A stretch of DNA of 64,000 bases from Thermoleophilaceae bacterium (GTDB lineage: Bacteria > Actinomycetota > Thermoleophilia > Solirubrobacterales > Thermoleophilaceae): the NCBI GenBank assembly GCA_030447725.1, contig JAUJOQ010000003.1:62001-126000 (forward strand). The letters are read 5' to 3'. The notes under the pieces were generated by a model. It saw only the letters and a list, made by a program, of their open reading frames with translations. It searched no databases and was not told the origin of the DNA. The position numbers and the translations under genes are program-made. Shown in pieces: positions 44,048 through 51,975 of the stretch. The first letter of the stretch is position 1, and every line of letters starts with the position of its first letter.

Positions 44048-45364
44048 ATGACCCGCTCCGCGCTCTCTTCGCGCCATGTCGCGCTGGTGTGGGCCACGGC
44101 CTGCCTTCTGCTCGCCCTGGCCCTGCTTCTCAACCCCGCAAGGGCCGACGCCCAGCGACCGGGCAGCCCCCTCTGCAACCTGCCCGGGTTCTCGTGCGAG
44201 CCGGCGCCCGCTCCCGCTCCTGCCCCCGCTCCCGCCCCCGCCCCCGCTCCCGCCCCGGCCCCCGCTGCCACCAAGCCCGGCGACTGCAACTTCGCCCGCA
44301 CACCGGTGATCGGCGACAAGCGGGCGGTCTCGCCGAGCGCTCCCAACCCGCTGGCGGGCGAGAAGTGGTACGTGGACACCTACCGCAAGCAGAGCGGAAA
44401 CAAGGACTACCGCGAACCCGCCTACCGTGACTACCTGCGCGCCTCGGGGGCCAAGAAGACGCTGCTGGGCAAGATCGCGCTGACCCCGCGCTTCACCTGG
44501 TTTGGCCGCTTCACCCCGATGCCCGAGCGCATCTGCGCCTTCGTCCTCACCGCCGAGGCTGACCGCGCGGTACCGCTGATCACCACGCTGCGCCACCAGG
44601 GCCGGGAGTGCCACTCGCGCTACAAGGCCGGTGGGGTGGCGGAGGACGAGCGCAGCAAGCGCTGGTACGACCGCCTCGCGCGCGGCATCGGCTCCTCGCG
44701 GGCAATCATCGCCTTCGAGCCTGACTCCGTCGGGACGGTGGACTGCCTGGCCAAGAGCCGGCGCAAAGCTCGCCTCGACCTGCTCCGGTACGGCGTGGAC
44801 GTGCTGTCCAAGCTGCCCAACGTGACCATCTACATCGAGGCGAGTGCGTCGGATTGGCGTCCGGCGAAGGAGGTGGCCCGGCGGCTGCGCTACATCGGTA
44901 TTGCCAAGGTGCGGGGGTTCATGCTCAACGTGACCCACTTCGACTGGACCGCCGCCAACGTCCGTTACGGGATGGAGGTGTCGCGGCTGGTGGGCGGCAA
45001 GCACTTCATCGTCAGCACAAACCACAGCGGCCGCGGGCCGGTGCACTACCGCAAGCGCATCGGCGGCAGGAACCGGCGCGTGGTCGTCAACTGCCACCCG
45101 CGCAGGCGAGGCCTCGGGCCCAACCCCACCACGAACACGGGCAACCCTCGAGTCGACGCGTACATGTGGATCAGCCGTCCGGGGTACTCGCGCGGTGCGT
45201 GCAACGGCGGTCCGCCCAAGGAGGGCGACTGGTGGCAGGAGCGCGCCTTGGAGCTGGCCAGGTACGCCACCCAGTGGGTGGGTCCGCCCAGGGGCACGCG
45301 TTTCGGCTTTCCCCGTGGCAAGTTGAGCCTCAGCCAGGCGGCCGGCGACCAGCTGCCGCGCTAA
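44048..45364 (+). CDS. Secreted glycoside hydrolase family 6 protein, copy 2, with Pro-Ala linker
   Basis: The 438-residue paralogue of the preceding gene has a signal peptide (to about ARADAQ), then a 23-residue Pro-Ala linker (residues 52-74) and the GH6 domain. AFEPDSVGTV, GFMLNVTHFDWTAANVRYG, HSGRGPVHY and DAYMWISRPGYSRGACNGGP correspond position by position to copy 1, including the GREC substitution and the lost loop Asp. The tandem copies arose by duplication. The linker would extend the enzyme from the cell wall. Confidence 0.86.
   Translation: MTRSALSSRHVALVWATACLLLALALLLNPARADAQRPGSPLCNLPGFSCEPAPAPAPAPAPAPAPAPAPAPAATKPGDCNFARTPVIGDKRAVSPSAPNPLAGEKWYVDTYRKQSGNKDYREPAYRDYLRASGAKKTLLGKIALTPRFTWFGRFTPMPERICAFVLTAEADRAVPLITTLRHQGRECHSRYKAGGVAEDERSKRWYDRLARGIGSSRAIIAFEPDSVGTVDCLAKSRRKARLDLLRYGVDVLSKLPNVTIYIEASASDWRPAKEVARRLRYIGIAKVRGFMLNVTHFDWTAANVRYGMEVSRLVGGKHFIVSTNHSGRGPVHYRKRIGGRNRRVVVNCHPRRRGLGPNPTTNTGNPRVDAYMWISRPGYSRGACNGGPPKEGDWWQERALELARYATQWVGPPRGTRFGFPRGKLSLSQAAGDQLPR
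44201..44269 (+). repeat. Pro-Ala coding repeat
   Basis: Eleven Pro-Ala codon pairs plus one Ala (69 bases) form a low-complexity CCC-GCT/GCC tract within the GH6 copy 2 gene. The tract is prone to slippage in steps of six bases, which would change linker length without a frameshift. Confidence 0.9.
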
Positions 45365-45439
45365 GTGCTGCACTGAGCCGGTCACCGGCCCGTTGGTAGA
45401 GTCGACTCGTGAGTCAAGCTTGGCTCCGAGGGTCACCGA

Positions 45440-46564
45440 ATGGCGCCCACAACCGTCACCGAGCGCGACGCTCGCCACCTTGAGAGGGCCATCGAGCTGG
45501 CCGCCACCGCGCGCGGGCTGACGTCCCCGAACCCCATGGTGGGGGCGGTGATCGTGAAGGCGGGGCGTGTGATCGGCGAAGGTCTGCACGCCCGGGCCGG
45601 CGAGGCGCACGCCGAGCGCGCGGCCCTGGAGGCGTGCGCCGACGATCCCGCCGGGTCGACCCTGTACGTGTCGCTGGAGCCGTGTTGCCACCAGGGGCGC
45701 ACACCGCCGTGCACAGACGCGATCGCCGATGCCGGGATCGCCCGTGTCGTCGTGGCTTCCGACGACCCGTCGCCCAAGGCGGCCGGCCGGGGGCTCGGCA
45801 TCCTGCGCGACGAGGGAATCGAGGTCGAGACGGTCGAGGGCCAACTGGCGGTCGCCGCCCGCCTGCTCAACCAGCCGTTCCGCAAGCACGCCCGCACCGG
45901 CCGGCCGCTGGTGATCTTCAAGTCGGCGATGAGCCTCGACGGCAAGGTGGCAACACGCGCCGGTGACTCTCAGTGGATCTCCTGTGAGGCGAGCCGGGCG
46001 CGCACGCATCGCTGGCGCTCCGAGTGCGACGCCGTGGCGGTGGGAATCCACACCGCGCTGATCGACGATCCGCTGCTGACCGCCCGAGTCGAGGGCGTGG
46101 CGCGTCAGCCCCGGCGTGTGGTGTTCGACTCCGAGGCCAGCCTGCCGCTCACCTCTCAGCTGGTGCGCAGCGCCCACGAGGTGCCCGTGATGCTCGTCTG
46201 CTCGCGGGCGGCCAAGCGCACATCCACCGACGGCCTGCGCAACGCCGGCGTCGACGTGATCGTCTGCACGGGTCAGAACGAGGCCGCGCGGGTGGACTGC
46301 GCTCTCGAAGAGCTGGGCGGGCGCGGTGTGCAGTCGATGCTGCTCGAGGGCGGGCCCCACTTGGCGGGGATCTTCCTCGAGGCGGATGAGATCGACGAGG
46401 CGCGGATGTTCATCGCACCGATCGTCGTCGGCGGCCGGGGGGCCAAGGGTGCAATCGAGGCCGAAGGGGTCGAGCTGATCGGGCAGGCGCCGCGGGCGTT
46501 GGCCACGGACTTCGAGCGGATCGACGATGACCTGCTGATCACGGCGAGACTGAGGGAGTGGTAG
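45440..46564 (+). CDS. ribD: Bifunctional diaminohydroxyphosphoribosylaminopyrimidine deaminase / reductase
   Basis: The 374-residue enzyme carries out the second and third steps of riboflavin synthesis. The deaminase domain (1-145) has SPNPMVGAVIV, the zinc site HAERAAL and EPCCHQGRTPPC. The reductase domain (from about 150) has KSAMSLDGKVATRAGDSQWIS and LLEGGPHLAG. It is the first gene of the rib operon. The 75-base gap before it is too short for an FMN riboswitch. Confidence 0.95.
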   Translation: MAPTTVTERDARHLERAIELAATARGLTSPNPMVGAVIVKAGRVIGEGLHARAGEAHAERAALEACADDPAGSTLYVSLEPCCHQGRTPPCTDAIADAGIARVVVASDDPSPKAAGRGLGILRDEGIEVETVEGQLAVAARLLNQPFRKHARTGRPLVIFKSAMSLDGKVATRAGDSQWISCEASRARTHRWRSECDAVAVGIHTALIDDPLLTARVEGVARQPRRVVFDSEASLPLTSQLVRSAHEVPVMLVCSRAAKRTSTDGLRNAGVDVIVCTGQNEAARVDCALEELGGRGVQSMLLEGGPHLAGIFLEADEIDEARMFIAPIVVGGRGAKGAIEAEGVELIGQAPRALATDFERIDDDLLITARLREW

Positions 46565-46566
46565 GC

Positions 46567-47154
46567 GTGTTCACCGGCCTCGTGCAGACCATCGGCACCG
46601 TCCTCGCGCGCGACGGCGGACGGCTGACCGTGGACCCTGGAGGGCCGCTCGACCTGACCGAGGGAGGGTCGGTGGCGGTGAGCGGCGTGTGTCTGACCGC
46701 CGGCCGCGTGGGGGAGAACGACTTCGACGCCGAGATGGTCGACGAGACGCTGCGGCGCACGTCGCTCGGCGGGTTGAGGGCCGGGGACACCGTGAACCTC
46801 GAGCTCGCCCTGCGCGCCGGCGACCCCCTGGGCGGGCACATGGTGCAGGGCCACGTCGACGGCGTGGGCACCGTCGAGGCCGTGACCGAGGCGAGCCTCG
46901 GGCGCAGCGTGCGCATCGCCGCCGGCCCCGACATCCTGCGCTACGTGGTCGAGAAGGGATCCATCGCCGTCGACGGTGTGTCGCTCACCGTGGCCGCGGT
47001 CGACGAGGACTGCTTCTCCATCGCCCTCATACCGGAGACGCTCGAGCGCACCACCCTGGGGGCCGCGGCCCGGGGAATGCCGGTCAACCTCGAGGTTGAC
47101 GTGCTGGCCAAGTATGTGGAGAAGCTGGTGGTGCGAGGAGCACACGCCGCATGA
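46567..47154 (+). CDS. ribE: Riboflavin synthase alpha chain
   Basis: The 195-residue protein has the two lumazine-binding repeats of the family. The first starts [12 protein letters not shown] with SGVCLTA. The second has [11 protein letters not shown] and [16 protein letters not shown] 46567 is chosen because the family begins M-F-T-G-L-V; GTG 46558 would add three residues and overlap ribD. It overlaps ribBA by 4 bases (ATGA). Confidence 0.95.
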   Translation: MFTGLVQTIGTVLARDGGRLTVDPGGPLDLTEGGSVAVSGVCLTAGRVGENDFDAEMVDETLRRTSLGGLRAGDTVNLELALRAGDPLGGHMVQGHVDGVGTVEAVTEASLGRSVRIAAGPDILRYVVEKGSIAVDGVSLTVAAVDEDCFSIALIPETLERTTLGAAARGMPVNLEVDVLAKYVEKLVVRGAHAA

Positions 47155-48512
47155 CCCGGACACCGTTCAGCACGATCGAGGAGGCGCTCGAAGACATCCG
47201 GGCCGGACGCATGGTGGTGGTCTGCGACGCCGAGGACCGCGAGAACGAGGGCGACCTGACGCTCGCCGCCCAGTTCGCGACGCCCGAGGCGGTGAACTTC
47301 ATGGCCAAGGAGGGAAGGGGCCTGATCTGCCTGGCGCTCACCCCCGAGCGCTGCGACGAGCTCGGGCTCGACCTGATGGCCGCCAAGAACGAGTCGCCGT
47401 TCCAGACCGCCTTCACCGTCTCCATCGAGGCACGCGAGGGGATCTCCACCGGCATCTCGGCCCACGACCGCGCCCGCACGATCCAGGTCGCGATCGATCC
47501 GCGCTCGCGGCCCCAGAACCTGGTGCAACCCGGCCATATCTTCCCGCTGAAGGCCAAGACCGGCGGAGTGCTCGAGCGCACCGGCCAGACCGAGGCGGCC
47601 GTGGACCTGGCGCGCCTGGCCGGTTTCAGTCCTGCGGGGGTCATCTGCGAGGTGATGAACGACGACGGGACGATGGCGCGAGTGCCCGACCTCGAGAGCT
47701 ACTGCGCCCGCCACGGCCTGAAGATGATCACGGTGGCCGACCTGATCGCCTACCGCCGCCGGCACGACAAGCTGATCGAGCGCGTGGTGGAGACCCGGCT
47801 GCCGACTGCCTTCGGCGAGTTCAACGTCGTCGGCTTCCGGTCGATGGTCGACGACAAGCATCACGTGGCGATGGTCAAGGGGGAGGTGGCCGATGAGGAC
47901 GACGTTCTGGTGAGGGTGCACTCCGAGTGCCTCACCGGCGACGTGTTCCACTCGCTGCGCTGCGACTGCGGCCAGCAGCTCGAGGACGCCCTGCTGCGCA
48001 TCGGGCAGGAGGGCCGCGGCGTGTTGCTCTACCTGGCCCAGGAGGGCCGTGGGATCGGGCTCCTGAACAAGCTCAAGGCCTACAAGCTGCAGGAGGAGGG
48101 CCTTGACACCGTCGACGCCAACCTCGAGCTTGGCATGCCCGCCGACCTGCGCGACTACGGCATCGGGGCCCAGATCCTCGTGGACCTCGGGCTCACGTCG
48201 ATCCGTCTGCTGACGAACAACCCGAAGAAGATCGTCGGCCTGGAGGGCTACGGCCTGACGGTCACCGACCAGGTGCCGATCGAGCACCCGCCCGGCGACC
48301 ACAATCAGGATTACCTGCGGGCCAAGGCGCAGAAGCTCGGACATCTGCTGCACCATCAGGGGCTGGCGCTCGACGAGGAGATGATCCAGGAGGAGCGGAT
48401 CTCAGACCGCAAGCGCGCGGGCGGTGCAACGCCGGCGGTACGGCCCGAAGACGAGCGCGCGGGCGGTGCAACGCCGGCGGTACGGCCCGAAGACGAGCGC
48501 GCGGGTGGGTGA
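47151..48512 (+). CDS. ribBA: Bifunctional DHBP synthase / GTP cyclohydrolase II
   Basis: The 453-residue enzyme feeds both branches of riboflavin synthesis. The N-terminal DHBP synthase (1-205) has [12 protein letters not shown] and the GHIFPLKA region. The C-terminal cyclohydrolase II (206-405) has the zinc site [15 protein letters not shown] and [15 protein letters not shown]. The last 30 residues are an extension built from two in-frame copies of a 14-residue unit ([14 protein letters not shown]) plus RAGG, created by a DNA tandem repeat and not part of the family. Confidence 0.94.
   Translation: MTRTPFSTIEEALEDIRAGRMVVVCDAEDRENEGDLTLAAQFATPEAVNFMAKEGRGLICLALTPERCDELGLDLMAAKNESPFQTAFTVSIEAREGISTGISAHDRARTIQVAIDPRSRPQNLVQPGHIFPLKAKTGGVLERTGQTEAAVDLARLAGFSPAGVICEVMNDDGTMARVPDLESYCARHGLKMITVADLIAYRRRHDKLIERVVETRLPTAFGEFNVVGFRSMVDDKHHVAMVKGEVADEDDVLVRVHSECLTGDVFHSLRCDCGQQLEDALLRIGQEGRGVLLYLAQEGRGIGLLNKLKAYKLQEEGLDTVDANLELGMPADLRDYGIGAQILVDLGLTSIRLLTNNPKKIVGLEGYGLTVTDQVPIEHPPGDHNQDYLRAKAQKLGHLLHHQGLALDEEMIQEERISDRKRAGGATPAVRPEDERAGGATPAVRPEDERAGG
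48414..48497 (+). repeat. Two perfect 42-bp tandem repeats at the ribBA 3' end
   Basis: Units 48414-48455 and 48456-48497 are identical, and a third partial copy runs on for about 8 bases into the stop codon region. The unit length of 42 keeps the ribBA frame, adding 14 residues per copy. The copy number could vary between strains. Confidence 0.93.
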
Positions 48513-48990
48513 GGAGGAAGGCCAAAGGGGGGCACCGCCCTCCTTTGGGACCCCCAATCTCTACGCGATCGCCGTCGGGCGCTTCTACGAGGAGGTGGCG
48601 GAGCTTCTGGTTCAGGGGGCGCGGCAGACCTTCGAGGCCGCCGGGGCCGGGGTCGAGGTCCACGACGTGCCCGGCGCCTACGAGCTGCCGCTGGCAGCGC
48701 TCTATTGCGCTCGGTCGGGGCGCTACGCGGGGGTCGCGTGCCTCGGCGCGGTGATCCGGGGGGAGACCGATCACTACGACTACGTGTGCTCGGAGGCCGC
48801 GGCGGGGATATCGCGGGTGTCGCTCGACACCGGTGTGCCGTGCGCCTTCGGGGTACTGACCGTGGACACCATGGAGCAGGCCCTGGCGCGGGCCGGTCAG
48901 GGCAAGCGACACCAGGGCGAGGATGCGGCCCGCGCCGTGATGCGGATGGCCGAGCTGCGAGTCGCGCTTGGGAGCGCTGCATCCCTTTGA
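48505..48990 (+). CDS. ribH: 6,7-dimethyl-8-ribityllumazine synthase
   Basis: The 161-residue enzyme makes the lumazine precursor. Recognised are [45 protein letters not shown] with the catalytic His, and [15 protein letters not shown]. The GTG at 48505 overlaps the ribBA stop. The first 20 residues, before [10 protein letters not shown], come from the hairpin repeat ([11 protein letters not shown]) and are not part of the usual fold. Confidence 0.92.
   Translation: MGEEEGQRGAPPSFGTPNLYAIAVGRFYEEVAELLVQGARQTFEAAGAGVEVHDVPGAYELPLAALYCARSGRYAGVACLGAVIRGETDHYDYVCSEAAAGISRVSLDTGVPCAFGVLTVDTMEQALARAGQGKRHQGEDAARAVMRMAELRVALGSAASL
48521..48555 (+). repeat. Hairpin repeat, copy 2 (inside the ribH N-terminal codons)
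   Basis: CCAAAGGGGGGC pairs with GCCCTCCTTTGG over a 3-base loop, with one G-T pair. It encodes the QRGAPPSFG residues at the start of ribH. It is a diverged member of the family at 49002 and 56151. Confidence 0.7.
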
Positions 48991-49001
48991 CGCCACGGGG
49001 G

Positions 49002-49033
49002 GTTGCAAAGGGGGGCGGTGCCCCCCTTTGATG
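49002..49033 (+). repeat. Hairpin repeat, copy 3 (start region of the threonine aldolase-like gene)
   Basis: CAAAGGGGGGC (49006-49016) and GCCCCCCTTTG (49020-49030) form a perfect 11-base-pair stem with loop GGT. It differs from the 56151 copy by one base in the hairpin. The candidate start codons of the next gene (TTG 49003, GTG 49018) lie within it. Confidence 0.85.
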
Positions 49034-50058
49034 TCATCGTCAATCTCCTCAGCGACACTCAGACCCGTCCGACTGCAGCGATGCGACGGGCGATCGCCGA
49101 GGCGGAGGTTGGCGACGAGCAGAAGCTCGAAGACCCGACCACGCTGCGCCTGCAGGAGCGGGTGGCCGACCTGCTCGGCCACGAGGCGGCTCTCTTCCTG
49201 CCGAGCGGCACGATGTGCAACCTGATCGCCTTCCGCCTGCACCTGAGGCCGGGGGGCGACGAGGTGATCCTCGCCGCCAACTCCCATCCGGTGGGCTTCG
49301 AGGCGGGCAGCCCGGCCGCCGTCAACGGCGCGATGACCCGCCAGCTGGATGCTCCGGGCGGCATCTTCTCGGGAACCGACGTGGAGGCCGCGGTGCGCCG
49401 GCCGGGTGATCGCTACGCGCCCCGCTCTCGGCTGGTCTCGGTCGAGCAGACCACCAACATCGGCGGGGGGCGCGTGTGGCCTCTCGCCGCCGTGCGCGAG
49501 GTGCTCGAGACGGCACGCCATCACGGCCTTCGAACACATCTGGACGGCGCCCGCCTGATGAACGCCGTGGTGGCCTCCGGCGACGAGGCCGCCGCCTGGG
49601 CGGCCGGGTTCGACACCGCCTGGCTCGACTTCAGCAAGGGCCTTGGCGCACCGGCGGGCGCGGTGCTGGCCGGCTCCGCGGCCCTGATCGAGGAGGCGTG
49701 GCGCTACAAGCAGATGCTGGGCGGAGCCCTGCGCCAGTCCGGGATCCTGGCGGCGGGCGCCCTTCACGCCCTGGACCATCACGTCGAGCGCCTGGCCGAG
49801 GATCACGCCCACGCGCGGATCCTGGCCGAGGGCCTGGCCGAGCTCGGAGGCGTGTCGATCGACCCGGGCACCGTGGAGACCAACATCGTGATCTTCGAGG
49901 TGGCCGACGCTCCGGCACTGGCAGCGCTGGTGGCCGAGCGCGGGGTGGCGGTGGGCGCCCTCGATGCGCACCGCATCCGGGCCGTCACCCACCTCGACGT
50001 GAGCCGGCGAGACATCGACACGGCGCTCGAGGCCTTCGGCGCGGCCGTCGCTTGCTAG
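49018..50058 (+). CDS. ltaE: Low-specificity threonine aldolase-like PLP enzyme
   Basis: The 346-residue protein follows the threonine aldolase pattern: NLLSDTQTRPTAAMRRAIAEAEVGDE, LFLPSGTMCNLIA, SVEQTTNIGGGRVWPL, HLDGARLMNAVV, and the PLP lysine in LDFSKGLGAPAGAVLAG. It would split L-threonine or a similar beta-hydroxy amino acid. The start is uncertain: GTG 49018 (used) or TTG 49003 lie inside a hairpin repeat, so the first residues (VPPFDVIV) are repeat-derived. It is not a riboflavin gene despite its place behind ribH. Confidence 0.88.
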   Translation: MPPFDVIVNLLSDTQTRPTAAMRRAIAEAEVGDEQKLEDPTTLRLQERVADLLGHEAALFLPSGTMCNLIAFRLHLRPGGDEVILAANSHPVGFEAGSPAAVNGAMTRQLDAPGGIFSGTDVEAAVRRPGDRYAPRSRLVSVEQTTNIGGGRVWPLAAVREVLETARHHGLRTHLDGARLMNAVVASGDEAAAWAAGFDTAWLDFSKGLGAPAGAVLAGSAALIEEAWRYKQMLGGALRQSGILAAGALHALDHHVERLAEDHAHARILAEGLAELGGVSIDPGTVETNIVIFEVADAPALAALVAERGVAVGALDAHRIRAVTHLDVSRRDIDTALEAFGAAVAC

Positions 50059-50068
50059 GGTCCCCGCC

Positions 50069-50260
50069 GTGCCAAAGGTCTGTTACGTGTGCAAGAAGGG
50101 CCCGGCGTTCGGCAACAGCCGCAGCCACTCCATGGTCGCCACCCGGCGCCGCTTCAACCCGAACCTGCAGAAGGTCCGGATCGACGTCTCCGGCAGCTCC
50201 AGCCGGGAGTACGTCTGTACCCGCTGCCTCAAGGCGGGCAAAGTGACGAAGGCCGTCTGA
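50069..50260 (+). CDS. rpmB: 50S ribosomal protein L28 (zinc-binding form)
   Basis: The 63-residue protein has CYVCKKGPAFGNSRSHS, RRRFNPNLQKVRI and CTRCLKAGKV. The two Cys-X2-Cys pairs mark the C+ zinc-binding type. TAGGGT lies 7 bases before the GTG, suggesting a leaderless transcript. The gene lies alone before the fakA-like gene, a common order. Confidence 0.95.
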   Translation: MPKVCYVCKKGPAFGNSRSHSMVATRRRFNPNLQKVRIDVSGSSSREYVCTRCLKAGKVTKAV

Positions 50261-50307
50261 GCGCCCCCTCCTTCGGCCTGAAACCTGTCGGGGCCGAGGT
50301 GTAGAAG

Positions 50308-51975
50308 GTGTCGGTGCCCGACCAGAGCCTCGTCCGCTTCCGCAAAGTCGTGGCCGCTTCGCTGGCCGAGCTGGAGAGCCGCCGCAGGGAGGTCAACGAC
50401 CTCAACGTGTTCCCGGTCGCCGATGGCGACACCGGCGACAACATGACGATGACCATGCGCGCCGTGCTGGACGAGCTCGATGGCCTCGACGGAGCGCCCA
50501 TCGACGTAATCGGGCGCGAGGAGCTTGTATCCGCGGTCGCCCGCGCCGCGCTGCTCGGGGCGAGGGGCAACAGCGGCGTGATCCTCTCCCAGATCGTACG
50601 CGGGGCGGCGGAGGAGCTGGCTTCACGCCCCGGCGAGCTCGTCGACCCGGTCCTGGTCTCCGCCGCCTTCGCCCGCGCCGCCGACGCCGCGTATGACTCC
50701 GTCCGTAATCCCGCCGAGGGCACGATGCTCAGCGCGGTGCGCGCCATGGCCCACCGCGTGGCCCATGACATCGCCCACATCGACACGCCGCGGCTGGGGC
50801 CCGACGCCACTCCGGCTGAGCAGGACGAGCTGATCGCCGAGGTGCTGGAGCGAGCGCTCGACGCCGCCAACGAGGCGGTAGCGCGCGGTCCCGACCAGCT
50901 GGCCGTTCTCAAGGAGGCGGGCGTGGTGGACGCGGGGGCCTACGGGTTGACGGTGATCATCGCCGGCGTGGTGGCCGCCCTGCGCGGCCGCGAGGAGCCC
51001 GACCTTGCCCACCAGCCACCTCCGCAACGCACTGTTGAGCCGCCCCCCGGGCACCTTCCGGAGCACGAGTCCTCCAGCTTTCGATTCTGCACCAACTTCG
51101 CCGTCACCGGGAATTCTCTGGAGGGTGGGTCCTTCGTGTCGCGGCTGGAGGCGCTGGGCGACAGCGTGCTGGTGGTGGGCGACGAGCGCACCATCCGCGT
51201 TCACGTGCACACCGACGAGCCGGAGTCGGCGGTAGCGGTGTTCGAGGGCGCTGGGACGGTGTCCCGCCTCGACGTGGCCGACATGGCAGAGCAGGTCCGT
51301 CAGCGCTCCGCCCGCCTGGCCCCAGCCACTTCGCCCGCCAAGCCGCCGGCCTGCGCAGTGGTGGCCGTGGCAAGCGGCCCTGGCATCACCCAGCTCTTCC
51401 GCAGCCTCGGCGCCTCCGTGGTGGAAGGCGGCCAGACGATGAACCCCTCCACCTATGAGCTGCTGGCGGGAATCCACGCCGCGGAGGCCGCCGCGGTGGT
51501 GGTGCTGCCCAACAGCGCCAACGTGATCATGGCCGCCGAGCGCGCCGCAGAGATGTCCGAGAAGCCGGCCCGGGTGGTGCCCACCCGGGCTCAGCAGGAG
51601 GGCCTGTCCGCATTGCTGGCCTTCGATCCGACGCGATCATGCGCGGAGAACGCAGACGCGGTCGCCGCCGCGGCCGGTGGCCTGGCGCTCGGAGGAGTCG
51701 CCCGCTCGGCACGCCCCGACCCACAGGGGCGCTTCGGCGAGGGCGACGCCGTCGGCTATTCCGGCGGCGAGCTGGTGTCGTGGGGAGACCCCGCCGACAC
51801 CCTGCGCCGCACCATGGCCGGCATCGGCGCGGAGGCGGAGCTGATCACCTGCATCGCGGGGGAGAGTGCACCCCTCGACCGGAAGGCGGTCGAGGGGCTC
51901 GTGCCCGAGGGGGTCGAGCTCGAGTACCACGACGGCGGCCAGCCGGCGTGGTGGTGGCTTCTCTGCGCAGAGTGA
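50308..51975 (+). CDS. DAK phosphatase-domain protein, fatty acid kinase FakA-like
   Basis: The 555-residue protein has an N-terminal DhaL-type domain with LNVFPVADGDTGDNMTMTM (metal-ATP site) and LGARGNSGVILSQ. A central domain with FRFCTNFAVTG follows, and then a C-terminal region containing GGQTMNPSTYELLAGI. This is the YloV/FakA layout, which phosphorylates DegV-bound fatty acids. No degV gene is adjacent. The GTG start follows rpmB by 47 bases, and its stop overlaps recG (GTGA). Confidence 0.87.
   Translation: MSVPDQSLVRFRKVVAASLAELESRRREVNDLNVFPVADGDTGDNMTMTMRAVLDELDGLDGAPIDVIGREELVSAVARAALLGARGNSGVILSQIVRGAAEELASRPGELVDPVLVSAAFARAADAAYDSVRNPAEGTMLSAVRAMAHRVAHDIAHIDTPRLGPDATPAEQDELIAEVLERALDAANEAVARGPDQLAVLKEAGVVDAGAYGLTVIIAGVVAALRGREEPDLAHQPPPQRTVEPPPGHLPEHESSSFRFCTNFAVTGNSLEGGSFVSRLEALGDSVLVVGDERTIRVHVHTDEPESAVAVFEGAGTVSRLDVADMAEQVRQRSARLAPATSPAKPPACAVVAVASGPGITQLFRSLGASVVEGGQTMNPSTYELLAGIHAAEAAAVVVLPNSANVIMAAERAAEMSEKPARVVPTRAQQEGLSALLAFDPTRSCAENADAVAAAAGGLALGGVARSARPDPQGRFGEGDAVGYSGGELVSWGDPADTLRRTMAGIGAEAELITCIAGESAPLDRKAVEGLVPEGVELEYHDGGQPAWWWLLCAE

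Noticed and set aside
45365-45439. FMN riboswitch before ribD
   Set aside because: The gap is 75 bases and has none of the conserved FMN aptamer segments.
43478-46360. A 960-codon open frame on the minus strand across the GH6 and ribD genes
   Set aside because: It is the antisense shadow of three clear genes on the plus strand, with His/Gly/Val-rich low-quality translation and no family resemblance. Long antisense frames are expected at this GC content.
48414-48497. CRISPR-like array
   Set aside because: Direct 42-bp repeats without spacers, inside a coding frame; no cas genes.
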